Source: Pyrenochaeta sp. MPI-SDFR-AT-0127
Lineage: Eukaryota; Ascomycota; Dothideomycetes; Pleosporales; Cucurbitariaceae
NCBI GenBank assembly: GCA_020747015.1
Contig: JAGTJM010000022.1
Location: 62,001 to 126,000 of the forward strand
Reading direction: 5' to 3'
DNA: 64,000 nucleotides
Every line of letters begins with the position of its first letter. Position 1 is the first letter of the stretch. This document shows positions 12,482 through 23,107 of this stretch, in pieces. Position numbers and translations under genes: made by a program. The notes under the pieces are model-generated. The model was not told where the DNA came from. It did not search any database and saw only the letters and a program-made list of their open reading frames with translations.

Positions 12482-14492
12482 TTAATCCAGGTCCTCCACG
12501 GTTATTCGTACAACCTCATTCTGCGGATGATCCCTTGACAAACAGCAACGGGCAGCAGTGCGGACTCGAGTATGACAGTTATTTGCAGCACGATTAAGGA
12601 ACGGAACTTGCAGGGCACCGATGATGGCGACCAAGGCGGAAGCCCACCAAGCCAAAGGCGTAAAGTGAAGGTCGATAGAGAGTCCGTACAAAAGACCTGC
12701 GATAGGGCTCGCAACTGTGCGACAAGCAGCCCCTGTGGATGCGGCTAAACCATTGATCTTGCCGAGGTAGGCCTTGTCAGGAGCAGCCTCTTTAATCATG
12801 ATGAGAAGTAGTGGGAACGCCAGAATAGAAGTCAGGCCGCGGATAGCAAGGCAAGTGAAAAGCCCCGGATATAATAAGTTGGCCGGAAGAAGCTGGAGGA
12901 AAGGCACGATGAAATACGCGATTGGATGGGCCACGGTGACTATGAGCAGAAGTTTCCATACGCCAAAATAATCGGCCAGCAAGGGGAAGACGATCCCCTG
13001 AATTGCAAGTTGAATGACGCCATTAATGGACATAATAATGCCGACATTCTGGATTGGTATGCCCAGACCACCGCTTAGAGAAGACGTGAGTTCAAGCGCC
13101 TTGATGTTGTCGACAGCCCGTTTATCTTGAAGAAAAATAGGAAGGAGGTGATCATAAGTCATCTAATATCAGGTCAGCCTGTCATCAAATTACAATTATA
13201 CCATTCCCGATCGCAACCTGATCTGCGCATGACGTTGCCTTGATAGTGTCAAAGTATATTGCAAAGCAAGACAATGGGCAAGAACCCATTTGAGCATATC
13301 TAGGAACATCCGAGGAGGTGTAAAATGCTTACAGAATGATAGGTAAAGATGCCCAATGCTATCACAAACATGACCACTGTCTTTGAAAATGCCTTCTCAC
13401 TTGTTGGCAACTCGACCCAATCTCCATTGGACCGCACGCGCCAGATCTCATCGTGCCGAACCTCAACTGGGTTGAATGTTCCGTAAGATTCTGTTGTTAG
13501 GTTTACTGGAGCGTCGGAAGTGGCACCTTGCGCAAGAAGCAGCGGTGTCTCTGCAACCGTCCCATTGTAGTCGTCGAAGTGGCGATGCGCTCGTTTATCT
13601 GGATGTGTTTCTTCGAGAAGAAAGAATGCCATAATGATGGAAATCAGAAGCAAAGATGAGCATATGAGATTTGGGAGAAGGTAAGGGAACTTCGCAAAGA
13701 AGCCTGTAGGGCTAAAGAATGACGGAAAGTTTTGTACTGGCTCGGCGAAGTATCCGCCAATAGAGGCTGTTTAGTTAGCTTATATACCTTTGAAATGGAA
13801 TGAAGTTGCGAGCATCTTACGGCCAATAATAGTACCAATCGACCACACAAATGGCATAACCGAGTAAGCTCGTGCTAGGTCCAGTCAGCGATCCTGCCAA
13901 GCGACAAGGCATTCATACTCACGTTCATGTTCTGGCCGCTTGACGAGTTCTCCAACCATCGTCTGGACCACACCAACTGACAGAATTGATATCAGTCTAT
14001 GTTTGACATGCATTGTGTGCCAAAAGACTTACTGTTGCCATTGAGTGCCCCACCAACAATGCGTCCCGCAAGAGCAACCCAAAAATTTGGAGCGAAGCCA
14101 ACAAGGAGCAGAGAAGATAATGTTCCTATGCAGCCAAAGATAACGACCGGTTTGCGACCTACGCGATCTGATACACTGCCCCAGTACATACCACTACATG
14201 CTTCTGCTAAGGAGAAGGCAGAGATGAGCAGACCCGCAAAGAATGGCGCACTTGACTCAGTTCCGACTTGGAAATTAGAGACCAGCTTCCATGCGTACGG
14301 AAGTATGGAAGTCAACGCAATCGGTTCTGCGACTCGAACGAGTGCTGCAGGACAGAGTCAGTACTTTTCTCGCTCCGGTTGCCACTGACCGTAACGTGGA
14401 CGGAACCTACCCAAGAGACAGAGTTGCGCTGCAGGGAATTGGTTTTCGAGAGCATCTTGAGGGCTTGTTCTTCGCTTGGTAAGAAATGACAT
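12482..14492 (-). CDS. MFS transporter, DHA1 (drug:H+ antiporter-1) type
   Basis: Six exons: 14411-14492, 14033-14344, 13923-13976, 13821-13874, 13333-13766, 12482-13162, total 538 aa. All phases agree, with intron sizes 48-66 bp except the last (170 bp, 13163-13332). The joined sequence gives the family pattern: AQLCLLALVRVAEPIALTSI for helix 1, motif A as GSVSDRVGRKPVV, then RIVGGALNGNIGVVQTMVGEL and FVWSIGTIIGPSIGGY (motif C). A hydrophilic central loop (residues ~215-290) separates the two six-helix halves. These proteins export small molecules with proton exchange at the plasma or vacuolar membrane. They resemble fungal/plant ZIFL-like and TetA-like pumps. No neighbouring biosynthetic gene hints at a substrate. 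Confidence 0.9.
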
Positions 14493-15637
14493 CCTTTAAC
14501 CTGACTTGATTCTTACGGCTTCGCCAACTCGCAGTGGTACTCAAGCTCGGCGGAAAGTATTCCTGTATGAGCAGAGCTTTCCCTGCGTTTGACGTAGGAT
14601 CTCCTGGAGCAAACAAAGTGGAAGGTGAAAGGCCGAAAACAGAGGTTGTGCGCGAATGAAGTGGCACGAAGAAGACCTGAGGAATGAAGAAGAAAGTGGA
14701 CGTGGGAAGAGATTGTTATCTGGTTGCCAGCGAATCAGTGTGCCTACCTAATTGTGAGTTTGGGCCAGCCCCAGCAACCCGTTATGGGCTGCGCTTGCCA
14801 CTTAGCGGCCGCAACTGTCCTGTTTGCGGCCTGCAATTACTAGTCAAAAATGCTCGTCGCGAGTCTTCGCTCACATTCAAAATTTGGGGAGACCGCTGTT
14901 TTCCCATGGTCAGAAATTACTAGAATCCACGACACCTTCGTGGAGAAGTGGCGTGGCGAGCATTGGGGAACCCTGTTAGCTTCCACAGCAATCCCAGCAC
15001 AACGGCGAGAAGAGCTCCTACGGCCTTGGCGACAAGGCACGAGGTTTGTCCACCACGCCTGCTGCCAGTGCACCTTCTCCTTTGCAAACGAGCTGGCTGT
15101 TGGTCAGCTGCTCGTCATATTGCAGCTTCTATCAAGTTTGAATGGCGCAGTATGTGCCGAAGGACTGACTAGACACGCCTGGTTGGAGCTAAAACCAGGG
15201 CCGTCATCGGGACTACGGGATGAGCCTGATCTGTGCATTGCGGTGCATAGACACTAGTCTGGAGCCAATCACACTTCATTCGCCTCTTTCTGTGTTATAT
15301 CGTATTGACGGCTCAACTCTGGGACGGCCTCATGTTACGCCAGGTGGTTGTAGCGTCCAGGATAGACATCTAGTCAGGCTAAGAGTGCCTTGCTATCATG
15401 CAAATCTCCCTGTGAGAAACGCGAGCTGTCTGAGGACTGAGGCTTTTGAGCAACTTATGACAGCTTACCCAAACAACACAATGGAAGTCCTGGGCTTCGG
15501 CACACATACGGTCTTTGCAGAACACTTAGCATCACTGCAAACCATGGAGCACGGAATGGACGATTGACTCGGAATAAGACATTGACATCCCTATTTTTTT
15601 TTAATGATGACCCAATAGCAGCATGTCCTTGTAATGC
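14493..15637. other. Intergenic region upstream of the MFS gene
   Basis: No gene recognised. It contains the MFS promoter and the 3' flank of ETR1, with a T-run at 15595-15602. Confidence 0.5.
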
Positions 15638-16858
15638 TCATGTTTTCCCAAACACGAAAACTCCCTTGCCTTCCCGGTAACCCTCGAGAGTGTCTTTGAC
15701 CTTTGAAATAAGTTCTTCGCCCTTAGTTTCCCATTCCCACTTAATCTCATCAACGGGTATATCCTTAAACTCTTTCCTCCTTGTCATCTCTAGTACGTCT
15801 GCGACAGTGGCCTTCTTGTCTTGCGGATTCTTCTCTGCCCATCTGCTTACCCAGAATCCATGGAAGTGAAGGTCCTTGAAGATCAACATAGAGGCTGGGA
15901 TGGTGAGCGGCTGTTTAGACATGGCGCCATATGTGACAAAGTGTGCAGATGAGGAGAGTAACTTCGCCATCGCTGTTGCAGCCTTGCCATTTACGCAGTT
16001 CATGGCTAGACGGATGGGTTCGCGGCCACCATTCGTCCATTCTTTGCTCATATCCTTTATGCCTTGAGATTGGAGTTCGGTGTCCGTGATGACAACATCT
16101 GCGCCTAGATCCTCAAGGTCTCGCTTCAGCTTATCTTCTGAGGCTTTGTCATCCCTTCCTCTAATGACGTTAATACTCTTATACCCCCACTTCTTTCCCA
16201 GCTGTATAGCAGCCCTCCCCACACCGGAATTTGCTCCGTTCTGGATGAACCACTCGCCCTCCTTCAATGTCGTAAAGTCCCGCAGCATGCGATACGCTGT
16301 ACACGGATTTATACTGACTGTACCCGCCTGGATTGCCGTAATACCGTCCCGCATTGAGTCATCCAGTTTTACCACGTCGCTCGTGGTAGCGGACGCATGT
16401 GTCCGCCAGGTTCCAAAGCCGGGGCCATTCATGAAAACCCAATCGCCCTTTTTGAAGCCCTCGCCCTTTACCTTATCGCCCAGAGCTATTATTTCTGCAA
16501 CACCTTCATTTCCTGCGACTGCGATCGGTTTTGCTGTACCTAGAGTTGTGGTGAAGGTTGGTTTTGATGGGTATACGCCTTGGATCTGATTAATGTCGGC
16601 GGGGTTGATGGGCGAGGCGAGGAAGCGAAGGGTCATGAGATTGCTATGTGGCGGCGAGATGGAATGAGTATGAAGAGAGAGGACGGCGGGCGGATCTCCA
16701 TAGTCTGAGAAAGTAAGGGCTTTGGCTTGTTCGTAACCGTAAGCAGAGATGTGCCGTCGCTGCGATTGGAACTGTGCTATGGGCAACGTCCGTGCCGGCA
16801 ATCGACATAGGCAAGTTCGCGTTATGCTGGGAGCTGGAATTGGTAGTTTGAAAACCAT
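15638..16858 (-). CDS. ETR1: Mitochondrial trans-2-enoyl-CoA/ACP reductase
   Basis: Single exon, 406 aa from the ATG at 16858; the frame is open further upstream but only without an ATG. The N-terminus (MVFKLPIPAPSITRTCLCRLPAR...QSQRRHIS) is basic and Ser/Arg-rich, a mitochondrial presequence. The body is a medium-chain dehydrogenase/reductase: SPINPADINQIQGVYP, GNEGVAEI, then the NADPH-binding stretch QNGANSGVGRAAIQLGKKWG and a C-terminal HGFWVSRW motif typical of Etr1/MECR. The enzyme performs the last reduction in mitochondrial type II fatty acid synthesis, needed for lipoic acid and respiration. The length is usual for the family. Confidence 0.94.
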   Translation of the reverse strand: MVFKLPIPAPSITRTCLCRLPARTLPIAQFQSQRRHISAYGYEQAKALTFSDYGDPPAVLSLHTHSISPPHSNLMTLRFLASPINPADINQIQGVYPSKPTFTTTLGTAKPIAVAGNEGVAEIIALGDKVKGEGFKKGDWVFMNGPGFGTWRTHASATTSDVVKLDDSMRDGITAIQAGTVSINPCTAYRMLRDFTTLKEGEWFIQNGANSGVGRAAIQLGKKWGYKSINVIRGRDDKASEDKLKRDLEDLGADVVITDTELQSQGIKDMSKEWTNGGREPIRLAMNCVNGKAATAMAKLLSSSAHFVTYGAMSKQPLTIPASMLIFKDLHFHGFWVSRWAEKNPQDKKATVADVLEMTRRKEFKDIPVDEIKWEWETKGEELISKVKDTLEGYREGKGVFVFGKT

Positions 16859-17704
16859 TGTGGTGAATGTGTCGTATAAGCTTGTGTTCAGAGTTGGAAC
16901 ACTAGAACTTCTCGGGTGACGGTTTTGGGAGCTATGACGTTGGCTCAAGCCGAGGTTTGGTAGAAGCTGATGCGAAGACCATTCTATCGGTATCTGTGAG
17001 CAATTCCAAAAATTGCCTAGCCAGGACTCTTGGGTAAGAAGATAGAAGTGTCGTGATCGCTCGAGAAAAGATCATATCAAGTCACGTTCACATTCGAGGG
17101 TACCCTGTTGGATTATTGGCAGAAGTAAATAGTATATGAGACTGTCTTTGTGACCTTCTTTTCTTGCTGAGTCTGGCTATATCCTCCTTTTCGCACCATT
17201 GAAAGCGACTCGGTAGTCTCAGAGGAAGGAATTGAGTCTCCCAAAGTGAACCATCTGTCGCTATTGAAGCAGGAAGGAGTACCAAAAGGACCGTCTCACC
17301 ACGCAAAGCAAAAACACGGCCACACGGCCAAGCCACAGAGATTCGCCAGCAAAGAAATATAGGATCCTCCCAACAGCACACGGCAGGCTACACTTTCACA
17401 TGCAAGCCCGTCCATGATGCTTCGAAGCTTCAGGAAGCGTGCGTTGGTTGCGCGCGAGTCTAGCCGCCACTCTGCACCGCCCCGCCTACGTCACCAGAAC
17501 ACGACATTCGGGCATTCGCCCCTCACCTGACAGGGTTTACCACACAGATTAACACCCCTCTGCGAGGAACGTCACTGCTACAAATATCAACCCACGGCCT
17601 TCTCTCATTGATCCCTTCTACAACCACTCCATCTTGTCATTACTCACACTCCTCGACTTACTACAATTTTCCCCTCCACCAACCACCCGCAAACAATCAC
17701 CGCC
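16859..17704. other. Divergent promoter region, ETR1 (-) and vip1-like gene (+)
   Basis: Holds both promoters. The last ~100 bp before the vip1-like ATG are C/T- and A-rich (leader) and the start has a good CACCGCCATGG context. Confidence 0.5.
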
Positions 17705-18565
17705 ATGGCCTCTACCGTTCACGTTGAGAACATCAGCACAAAGACGAGCGAAGATGAGATCAAGTCTTTCTTCAGCTTCTGCGGCAAGATTCAGTCGCTG
17801 AGCGTCAAGTCCACCGGCAACGACACACAGTCCGCCTCGGTCACATTTGAGAAGGCCGCAGCAGCAAAGACCGCCCTACTCCTCGATAACACCCAACTCG
17901 GCCCCAACTCTGTGCAAGTCAGCTCTGCGAAGAGTATTGACGAGATTGCCGGCGAGAAGTCCGCTTCAGCTGAGGAAGCAAAGGACGGCGACCACCACAT
18001 TGAGCAGGAGCAGAAACCCCGCGCCCGCATCTTCGCCGAGTATCTTGCCCATGGCTATGTCATCTCAGACAAGGCAATCGAGTCAGCGCTGGCGGCGGAC
18101 AAGCAACACGGAGTTAGCACCAAGTTCTTGAATGCGCTCAATAACTTTGATCAGAAGACACAAGCAACACAGAAGGCCCAAGCCGTCGACCAGAAGCTCG
18201 GTGTCACAAACAAAGCATATGCGGCTTACAACAGCTTAGCCACCTACTTTGACAAGGCCGCGAACACACCCACTGGCCAAAAACTCCGAGGCTTCTACGA
18301 ACAGGGAAATAAGACTGTCATTGACGTTCATAATGAGGCCCGCCATTTGGCAAATCTCAAAAAGAGTGATAAGACTGACAAGACCGGCAAGCCAAGTGCT
18401 GAGGAGATGAACCTCCACACATTGCCCGGGAGCGATAAGACGCAGTGCAGCTGTGCTGCTGAGTCCGGTATTTGCGCGTGCCCGGAGGGCAAGTGCGCTT
18501 GTGATGGCTGTGCGAAGGCTGGTGAGAAGAGCAGTGCTACCGTCGCGGCTCCTACTACCTCTTAA
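17705..18565 (+). CDS. vip1: Vip1-like RRM protein with metallothionein-like C-terminal tail
   Basis: Single exon, 286 aa. Residues 2-75 form an RNA recognition motif (VHVENISTKTSEDEIKSFFSFCG as RNP2/helix 1, SASVTFEKAAAAKTAL near RNP1). The middle region (AEYLAHGYVISDKAIESAL ... FDQKTQATQKAQAVDQKLG) is the conserved helical part of the fungal Vip1 family, named from S. pombe and of unclear function. The last ~45 residues are unusual: seven cysteines at C-x-C-x6-C-x-C-x4-C-x-C-x2-C (codons 18445-18522), which resembles the seven-Cys spacing of Neurospora copper metallothionein. The start codon has a strong CCATGG context and a C/T-rich leader, suggesting high expression. Family assignment is firm; metal binding by the tail is inference. 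Confidence 0.88.
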   Translation: MASTVHVENISTKTSEDEIKSFFSFCGKIQSLSVKSTGNDTQSASVTFEKAAAAKTALLLDNTQLGPNSVQVSSAKSIDEIAGEKSASAEEAKDGDHHIEQEQKPRARIFAEYLAHGYVISDKAIESALAADKQHGVSTKFLNALNNFDQKTQATQKAQAVDQKLGVTNKAYAAYNSLATYFDKAANTPTGQKLRGFYEQGNKTVIDVHNEARHLANLKKSDKTDKTGKPSAEEMNLHTLPGSDKTQCSCAAESGICACPEGKCACDGCAKAGEKSSATVAAPTTS

Positions 18566-19234
18566 GCAATCACCACTTTCTCGACGAAGATGAGCATAGG
18601 CGATGGTGATGGAGGATAGCGATTTTCTTTTCTAACGGTTGATGATTCCCACTTGGTTTACAGTCTGTATAAGTAGTTCGCATGGTGCTGATGGCGAGTT
18701 GAGGGGGCAAGTTTAGGAAATTAAGAAAAATACACCCAGATGTCCGGATTTATGTCTTGCATTAGCTTCTTCGCTCCCCATGCATCTATTCGTGAAAAGA
18801 TCATTACCCAAGATTGCCACTATATGCATGTTCATCACGACCGTGGTGTGTTTATGATAGCTAGCGGACAAAAAAAAAAGTAAACGCCCAGGATTGACGA
18901 CGTAGTAACCGAAGGTTCATACTGTCAGACCACATAATGTGGTAAAATAGCCCGGGCTGCTTCAATAATGTGAATTGGCCGCGCAAGGAAATCGTTCGCC
19001 ACAGTCGATAGACTAGTACGGTATATGCCAGCGACATTAATCATAATCGCAAGAAATCTTGATGGAGACTTTGGGACACTTCAAGCCTGTATAAAGAATA
19101 GCTGTCTATTATTCCTTCGACACCATCTTAACAATTCTAAACCCCACCAATGTACAAATCCTGACACAATGCACAGATATGGAAAAGGAAACAGAATAGC
19201 AACCTGGAGAAACTACCAACCACACCCACAGCAT
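18566..19234. other. Intergenic region between convergent genes
   Basis: 3' flanks of the vip1-like gene and the AGC kinase gene; an A-run lies at 18871-18880. No gene recognised. Confidence 0.5.
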
Positions 19235-20983
19235 CTAATAACCCCATTCACCACCATCTAGAAGGCTCTGACTAGCAACGAAGCTGAACCCACCAAACGG
19301 ATTCGCCTGCGCATCACTAGTCCACATATCATCAAACTTCTTCGTTAGCACAGGGCTGAGTGGAAGATCTGTAAAGTCTTGAGCAAAGTTCTCCGCAAGC
19401 TCTGGATCGGTGATGAGCGGTTGGATAGGTGGATCCAGTTCCCTTGCTTCTAACTGCTTCCAATTGATCTTGCGGAAAAAGCGGTGATTCTTGATAGTTT
19501 GCAGATCTTTGGGCATATTGAAGCCAAGGCGTTTCTTGGGCTCTTTACGCAGGAGACGGGTGAGTAGATCCTTTGCATCTGCACTGAGGTAATATGGCAG
19601 TGAAAGTTTCTGCTTGAGGATCTTCTCTTGGATCTTTGCGTTGTTATTGCCCATGAAAGGCGGCGCACCCGTCAGTAAGTCGAAACCCAACGCGCCAAGA
19701 GACCACCAGTCTACTGCGGCGCCATACTCGATGCCCTGTACGACTTCGGGCGCCATGTACTCCACAGTGCCCAGGAAAGAGCGACACGGATTGTCTTCGT
19801 CTAGGCTCACTTTGGAGAGACCGAAATCTGTGAGCAGGAGATGACCTTCTGAGTCCAGGAGGCAATTCTCAGGCTTCAAGTCGCGGTAGATGACGCCAAC
19901 TGTTCGGTGGAGATGGTCGAGAGCGAGGACCATCTCGGCCATATAGAAGGCTGCTACGTCTTCAGAGAACATACGCTCAGCAGCTAGGTGGTGGAAAAGC
20001 TCGCCACCTTGCGCGTACTCGAGAATCAGGTAGAGTTTCTCCTGGTCCTGGAAGGCATAGTAGAAGTTCACTATGAAAGGATGCCGGTTCACGCTCTCCA
20101 AAATATTCCGCTCCGTCTTGGTCTGCTCGATGAGCTTCTTATGCACCGTAATCGAGGCCTTCTTGAACTGTTTCTGTGCAAAAAGACGGCCAGTAGCGCG
20201 CTGTCTTACGAGCAACACTGTGCCATAGCTACCTTTGCCAAGACACATAAGCGGCTCGAAATCCTCGGCGGTCATCTTGCGCGCGATTCCACTACTCAGC
20301 ATCGTAGACGTTTTAGAGAGAGTATCAATGCTAAAGTCTTCAATGAGGTCGACTTCATAGCTTTCCATTTCTGTACGGTCGCTATCGCTGTCGAGGCCGG
20401 ACGTACTGGTGTTGCTGGAGAGCCCAGAGGCAACCCGAGACATAGGAATAGCCTTCATGGGAGAGTCGGTTCTGGGACCAAGGCTGAGCGCCTCAAGTTG
20501 CGCCTTGAGGTTGGTAATGCCTCCGATAGAAGATGCTGGTCTGAGGGCAGGGCTACTTGTGACACTGGGAAGTCCAGATCGAACAGGGCCAAAACGTGGT
20601 GTTGCAGCCAAAGAAAAGTCTGATTCCTCTCCACCAGAAGTAACCGGGGTATGGAATCCCCGAGTAACGCTGGTGGCCAGATCACCCTTCAGAGCCTTTC
20701 TCTTCTTTTTCTTGTTCTTCTGTGCTTTCTTCATGACCATGTCGAAGTCAAGCCTGTCCGGTCCTTGTTGCTTCGCCTCCAGGTTGGGCTGTACTGCACG
20801 TTTTGGAAACGGGGCCATAATATTGATCGGCGGGGTCCCCACATGGAGAGGTGCCTTGGGCGGGCTCATGTCCATCTCATCGCCTGCGAATACATTGTCG
20901 TCTCTCATTTCAGACTTGGAGCCATGTTGTGGTTTCCCTGGTAGATCAGGAAAATCGTTGCGATCGAAGGCGAAGAGCGCCAT
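19235..20983 (-). CDS. psk1: AGC-family serine/threonine kinase, S6K/Psk1-like
   Basis: Single exon, 582 aa. The N-terminal ~240 residues are low-complexity and Ser/Pro-rich with a lysine block (KKAQKNKKKKRK). The kinase domain (~245-510) shows the glycine loop LGKGSYGTV, the ATP lysine in FAQKQF, the catalytic loop YRDLKPEN, DFG and the APE segment YMAPEVV. The AGC C-terminal extension has a turn motif (LPLSPV) and a hydrophobic motif (NPFGGFSFVAS), the sites phosphorylated by TORC1/2-type kinases in S6K, Sch9 and Psk1. No C2 domain is present, unlike Sch9, which favours the Psk1/S6K branch (nutrient signalling to translation). Which AGC branch it belongs to would need a tree. Confidence 0.88.
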   Translation of the reverse strand: MALFAFDRNDFPDLPGKPQHGSKSEMRDDNVFAGDEMDMSPPKAPLHVGTPPINIMAPFPKRAVQPNLEAKQQGPDRLDFDMVMKKAQKNKKKKRKALKGDLATSVTRGFHTPVTSGGEESDFSLAATPRFGPVRSGLPSVTSSPALRPASSIGGITNLKAQLEALSLGPRTDSPMKAIPMSRVASGLSSNTSTSGLDSDSDRTEMESYEVDLIEDFSIDTLSKTSTMLSSGIARKMTAEDFEPLMCLGKGSYGTVLLVRQRATGRLFAQKQFKKASITVHKKLIEQTKTERNILESVNRHPFIVNFYYAFQDQEKLYLILEYAQGGELFHHLAAERMFSEDVAAFYMAEMVLALDHLHRTVGVIYRDLKPENCLLDSEGHLLLTDFGLSKVSLDEDNPCRSFLGTVEYMAPEVVQGIEYGAAVDWWSLGALGFDLLTGAPPFMGNNNAKIQEKILKQKLSLPYYLSADAKDLLTRLLRKEPKKRLGFNMPKDLQTIKNHRFFRKINWKQLEARELDPPIQPLITDPELAENFAQDFTDLPLSPVLTKKFDDMWTSDAQANPFGGFSFVASQSLLDGGEWGY

Positions 20984-22247
20984 GTGGGCAACAGTATGGA
21001 TAAAGTATACAAGAGTGCTTGCTCTGTGTTCTAGGTCGTGTCTTGGTTCTGTGACCTCTTTGTCAGTGTTTGCAGAGTATCAGTCTTCAGGACGTTGCGC
21101 ACATCCAACCCCAGCCTTCAGTAGACCAATATTACCGTCCGCCTTTCACGGCGGACCGACCCCTACACAGCGATTCACCAGGCTGCCGAACGAAGCGTCC
21201 GTCTTGTTGAGTCCCGACTTCAGTGCGCTATATGGGAATGCGGAGCCGATCAGGGTAAGCTGAGCGGTTGAAAAGAGGGCGGTCGCGGAAGGAGAAGCAG
21301 AGCCCATGAATGGTCGTGATCGAATGATATGCTGTCGGTAGCTAGAGCCAGGTCGTTTTTCCTGGCTGTGGGTGGGTTGTGTATGCGGTGTTGTGCGTTG
21401 TCGTGTTTGAGGAAGAGTCTGGGGAAAGTTTGGGAAAAAGGACAGCGATCAGCCCGTGGAGGCGCGATTCCCGGTTGCTTAATTTGGTGCCTTGGCGGCC
21501 TGGATGCGGAGTGTGGCAGGTGAATAAGCTTATCTTTAGTGGCCATTGGTGCCCGAATTTCACCCCTACAATCATGCCTGTGCAAGCCTGATAGCCAGTC
21601 ACTGGTAGCTTTCATCACCAGAGGCTACCTATGTGCGCCTGCTCAGACGAATGCACTGCTCCTCTCCGAGCGTGGCACCGGCGGCGCGTGCTTCTAATCG
21701 AAACCGGCGCGCTTGATGCTCGAGCACTCGCTCCAGGTGTCACGGTCCTTTGCGGTAAACCAAACTGCAGCCCGTCTTTTTGAGGCGAAGACACGGCGCA
21801 GCTTACCGACCTGTATGTAGACGGCTCTTGGCCTCGATGGAGATTCGTAGCGCTTTCCACAAGCAGCGTGGTGCGAGCCCCTAACTTGATGACGTGTTGA
21901 ATGAGAAAGGAGAAACCAGCGAGTAGTCTGTGTCCCATAAGCCAAAGCCCTTCAATAGCGCAGTCATCTAGCACAGACTGTCTCGTGCGTTTTTGTCATG
22001 CAGTTCATTCCCGGCCCCCGAACCTTTACCGTTTCCTATTTACGCCGAGAAGGAAGCGTAACTGCTGGACGCCCCTGGATGAATTCCGAGGCTCCACTCC
22101 GCTGCTTTCAAATCTCTAACTTTATCTGGCAACTCATGGGTGATACATCACCATATAGTCATTTGTCACTTTTCCAGTCAGATTATATACATCTTTTCAC
22201 TAGAGAATGTCATGAAGCAAAGCCAACCTATCTATTGAGATCGGATC
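20984..22247. other. Intergenic region upstream of the AGC kinase
   Basis: Contains the kinase promoter. Some open frames continue on the opposite strand but none has recognisable features. Confidence 0.45.
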
Positions 22248-22328
22248 GCCCTCTTGGCTTAGTGGTAAAGCGTATCACTAGTATGTAATGCTATGATAAG
22301 ATCGCTAGTTCGATTCTGGCAGAGGGCA
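22248..22328 (+). tRNA. tRNA-Thr (anticodon AGT) with a ~9-nt intron
   Basis: A full cloverleaf folds. Acceptor stem GCCCTCT (22248-22254) pairs with AGAGGGC (22321-22327), followed by discriminator A. The D stem is GCTT/AAGC with loop AGTGGTA. The anticodon stem is TATCA/TGATA (22273-22277 with 22294-22298). Its loop starts CT-AGT-A, placing anticodon AGT at 22280-22282 after the invariant T33. The variable loop is AGATC. The T arm is GCTAG-TTCGATT-CTGGC, which also gives the B box. The anticodon loop is 16 nt, so about 9 nt (22284-22292) after position 37 must be a tRNA intron. An A-box-like TGGCTTAGTGG is present, and a five-T terminator follows at 22333-22337. Confidence 0.93.
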
Positions 22329-22332
22329 TTAC

Positions 22333-22337
22333 TTTTT
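22333..22337 (+). terminator. RNA polymerase III terminator of tRNA-Thr
   Basis: A TTTTT run four bases after the tRNA discriminator base. Confidence 0.85.
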
Positions 22338-23107
22338 GCCCATCTTAAGGATACATACATATTCTATTAGAATAACCCAGAGTGTTGTTTCTTTTCTATT
22401 CTTTTTTTTCTTATTTCTTCCCACATCACATCATACAAAGGAAAAATAATACGTATCACTACGTAGAATCACTGCCTTTCTGGGAATCTACAACTGTTGT
22501 CAAATCTATAACATAAACTCACTGATGGTTCTTATGTGTTTGTGAGATCTTGCATATAGTATATGTCTACTCCATAGGTGCGCTAGACGGTCTTTGGATT
22601 CTTTTTATTTAAAGTGAGCTTTCGCTATTAAAGGGATGTGCAGTGCGTAGCAAGCTGTAGGCATAGCTGAGTTCTTCACGTGTGCGAGCATATGACGCCG
22701 AAGCTTTGACAAGCGGGGAAGCATGCTCCCCTGTACTTGTCAGATCGATCCTAAAAGCCAATGACAGATACAATGAATGGTCGTGGAGAAGTGCCGTTTC
22801 TTGGCGCAAAGAATATATGACCTTTACTGCTTAGGCTTTACGTGGGGAAATGTCTCCAGTAGATGAAATTCTGGAGAACTGCATCTATGTCGCTTGGCTG
22901 AACGCATGGTGTTTAAATTTTACCCGTTTCGGCAGGCGCACAAGGCAACGGTTCGGTAAAAATCAGTAGAGCTCACTGAAATCGATTGGATAAAGCATTG
23001 TCGTGGATGGTATAAAGGCGGGCTTTTCTCTTGTTTTGGCATTGTGCAACGACCATATCAGTCGACACTTCCTTCTGTGATCTACAACGCTTCGAGATCG
23101 CCCGAAG
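22338..23107. other. AT-rich intergenic region and feruloyl esterase promoter
   Basis: AT-rich sequence without a recognisable gene. The right end carries a TATA box and leader for the esterase gene. Confidence 0.5.
23011..23017 (+). promoter_or_regulatory. TATA box of the feruloyl esterase gene
   Basis: TATAAAG, 97 bp upstream of the esterase ATG, a usual distance for a strongly regulated fungal gene. Confidence 0.6.

Noticed and set aside
20409..21263. 284-aa plus-strand open frame over the AGC kinase gene
   Set aside because: Antisense to a clearly conserved kinase and its upstream region; composition is that of a shadow frame and no domain is seen.
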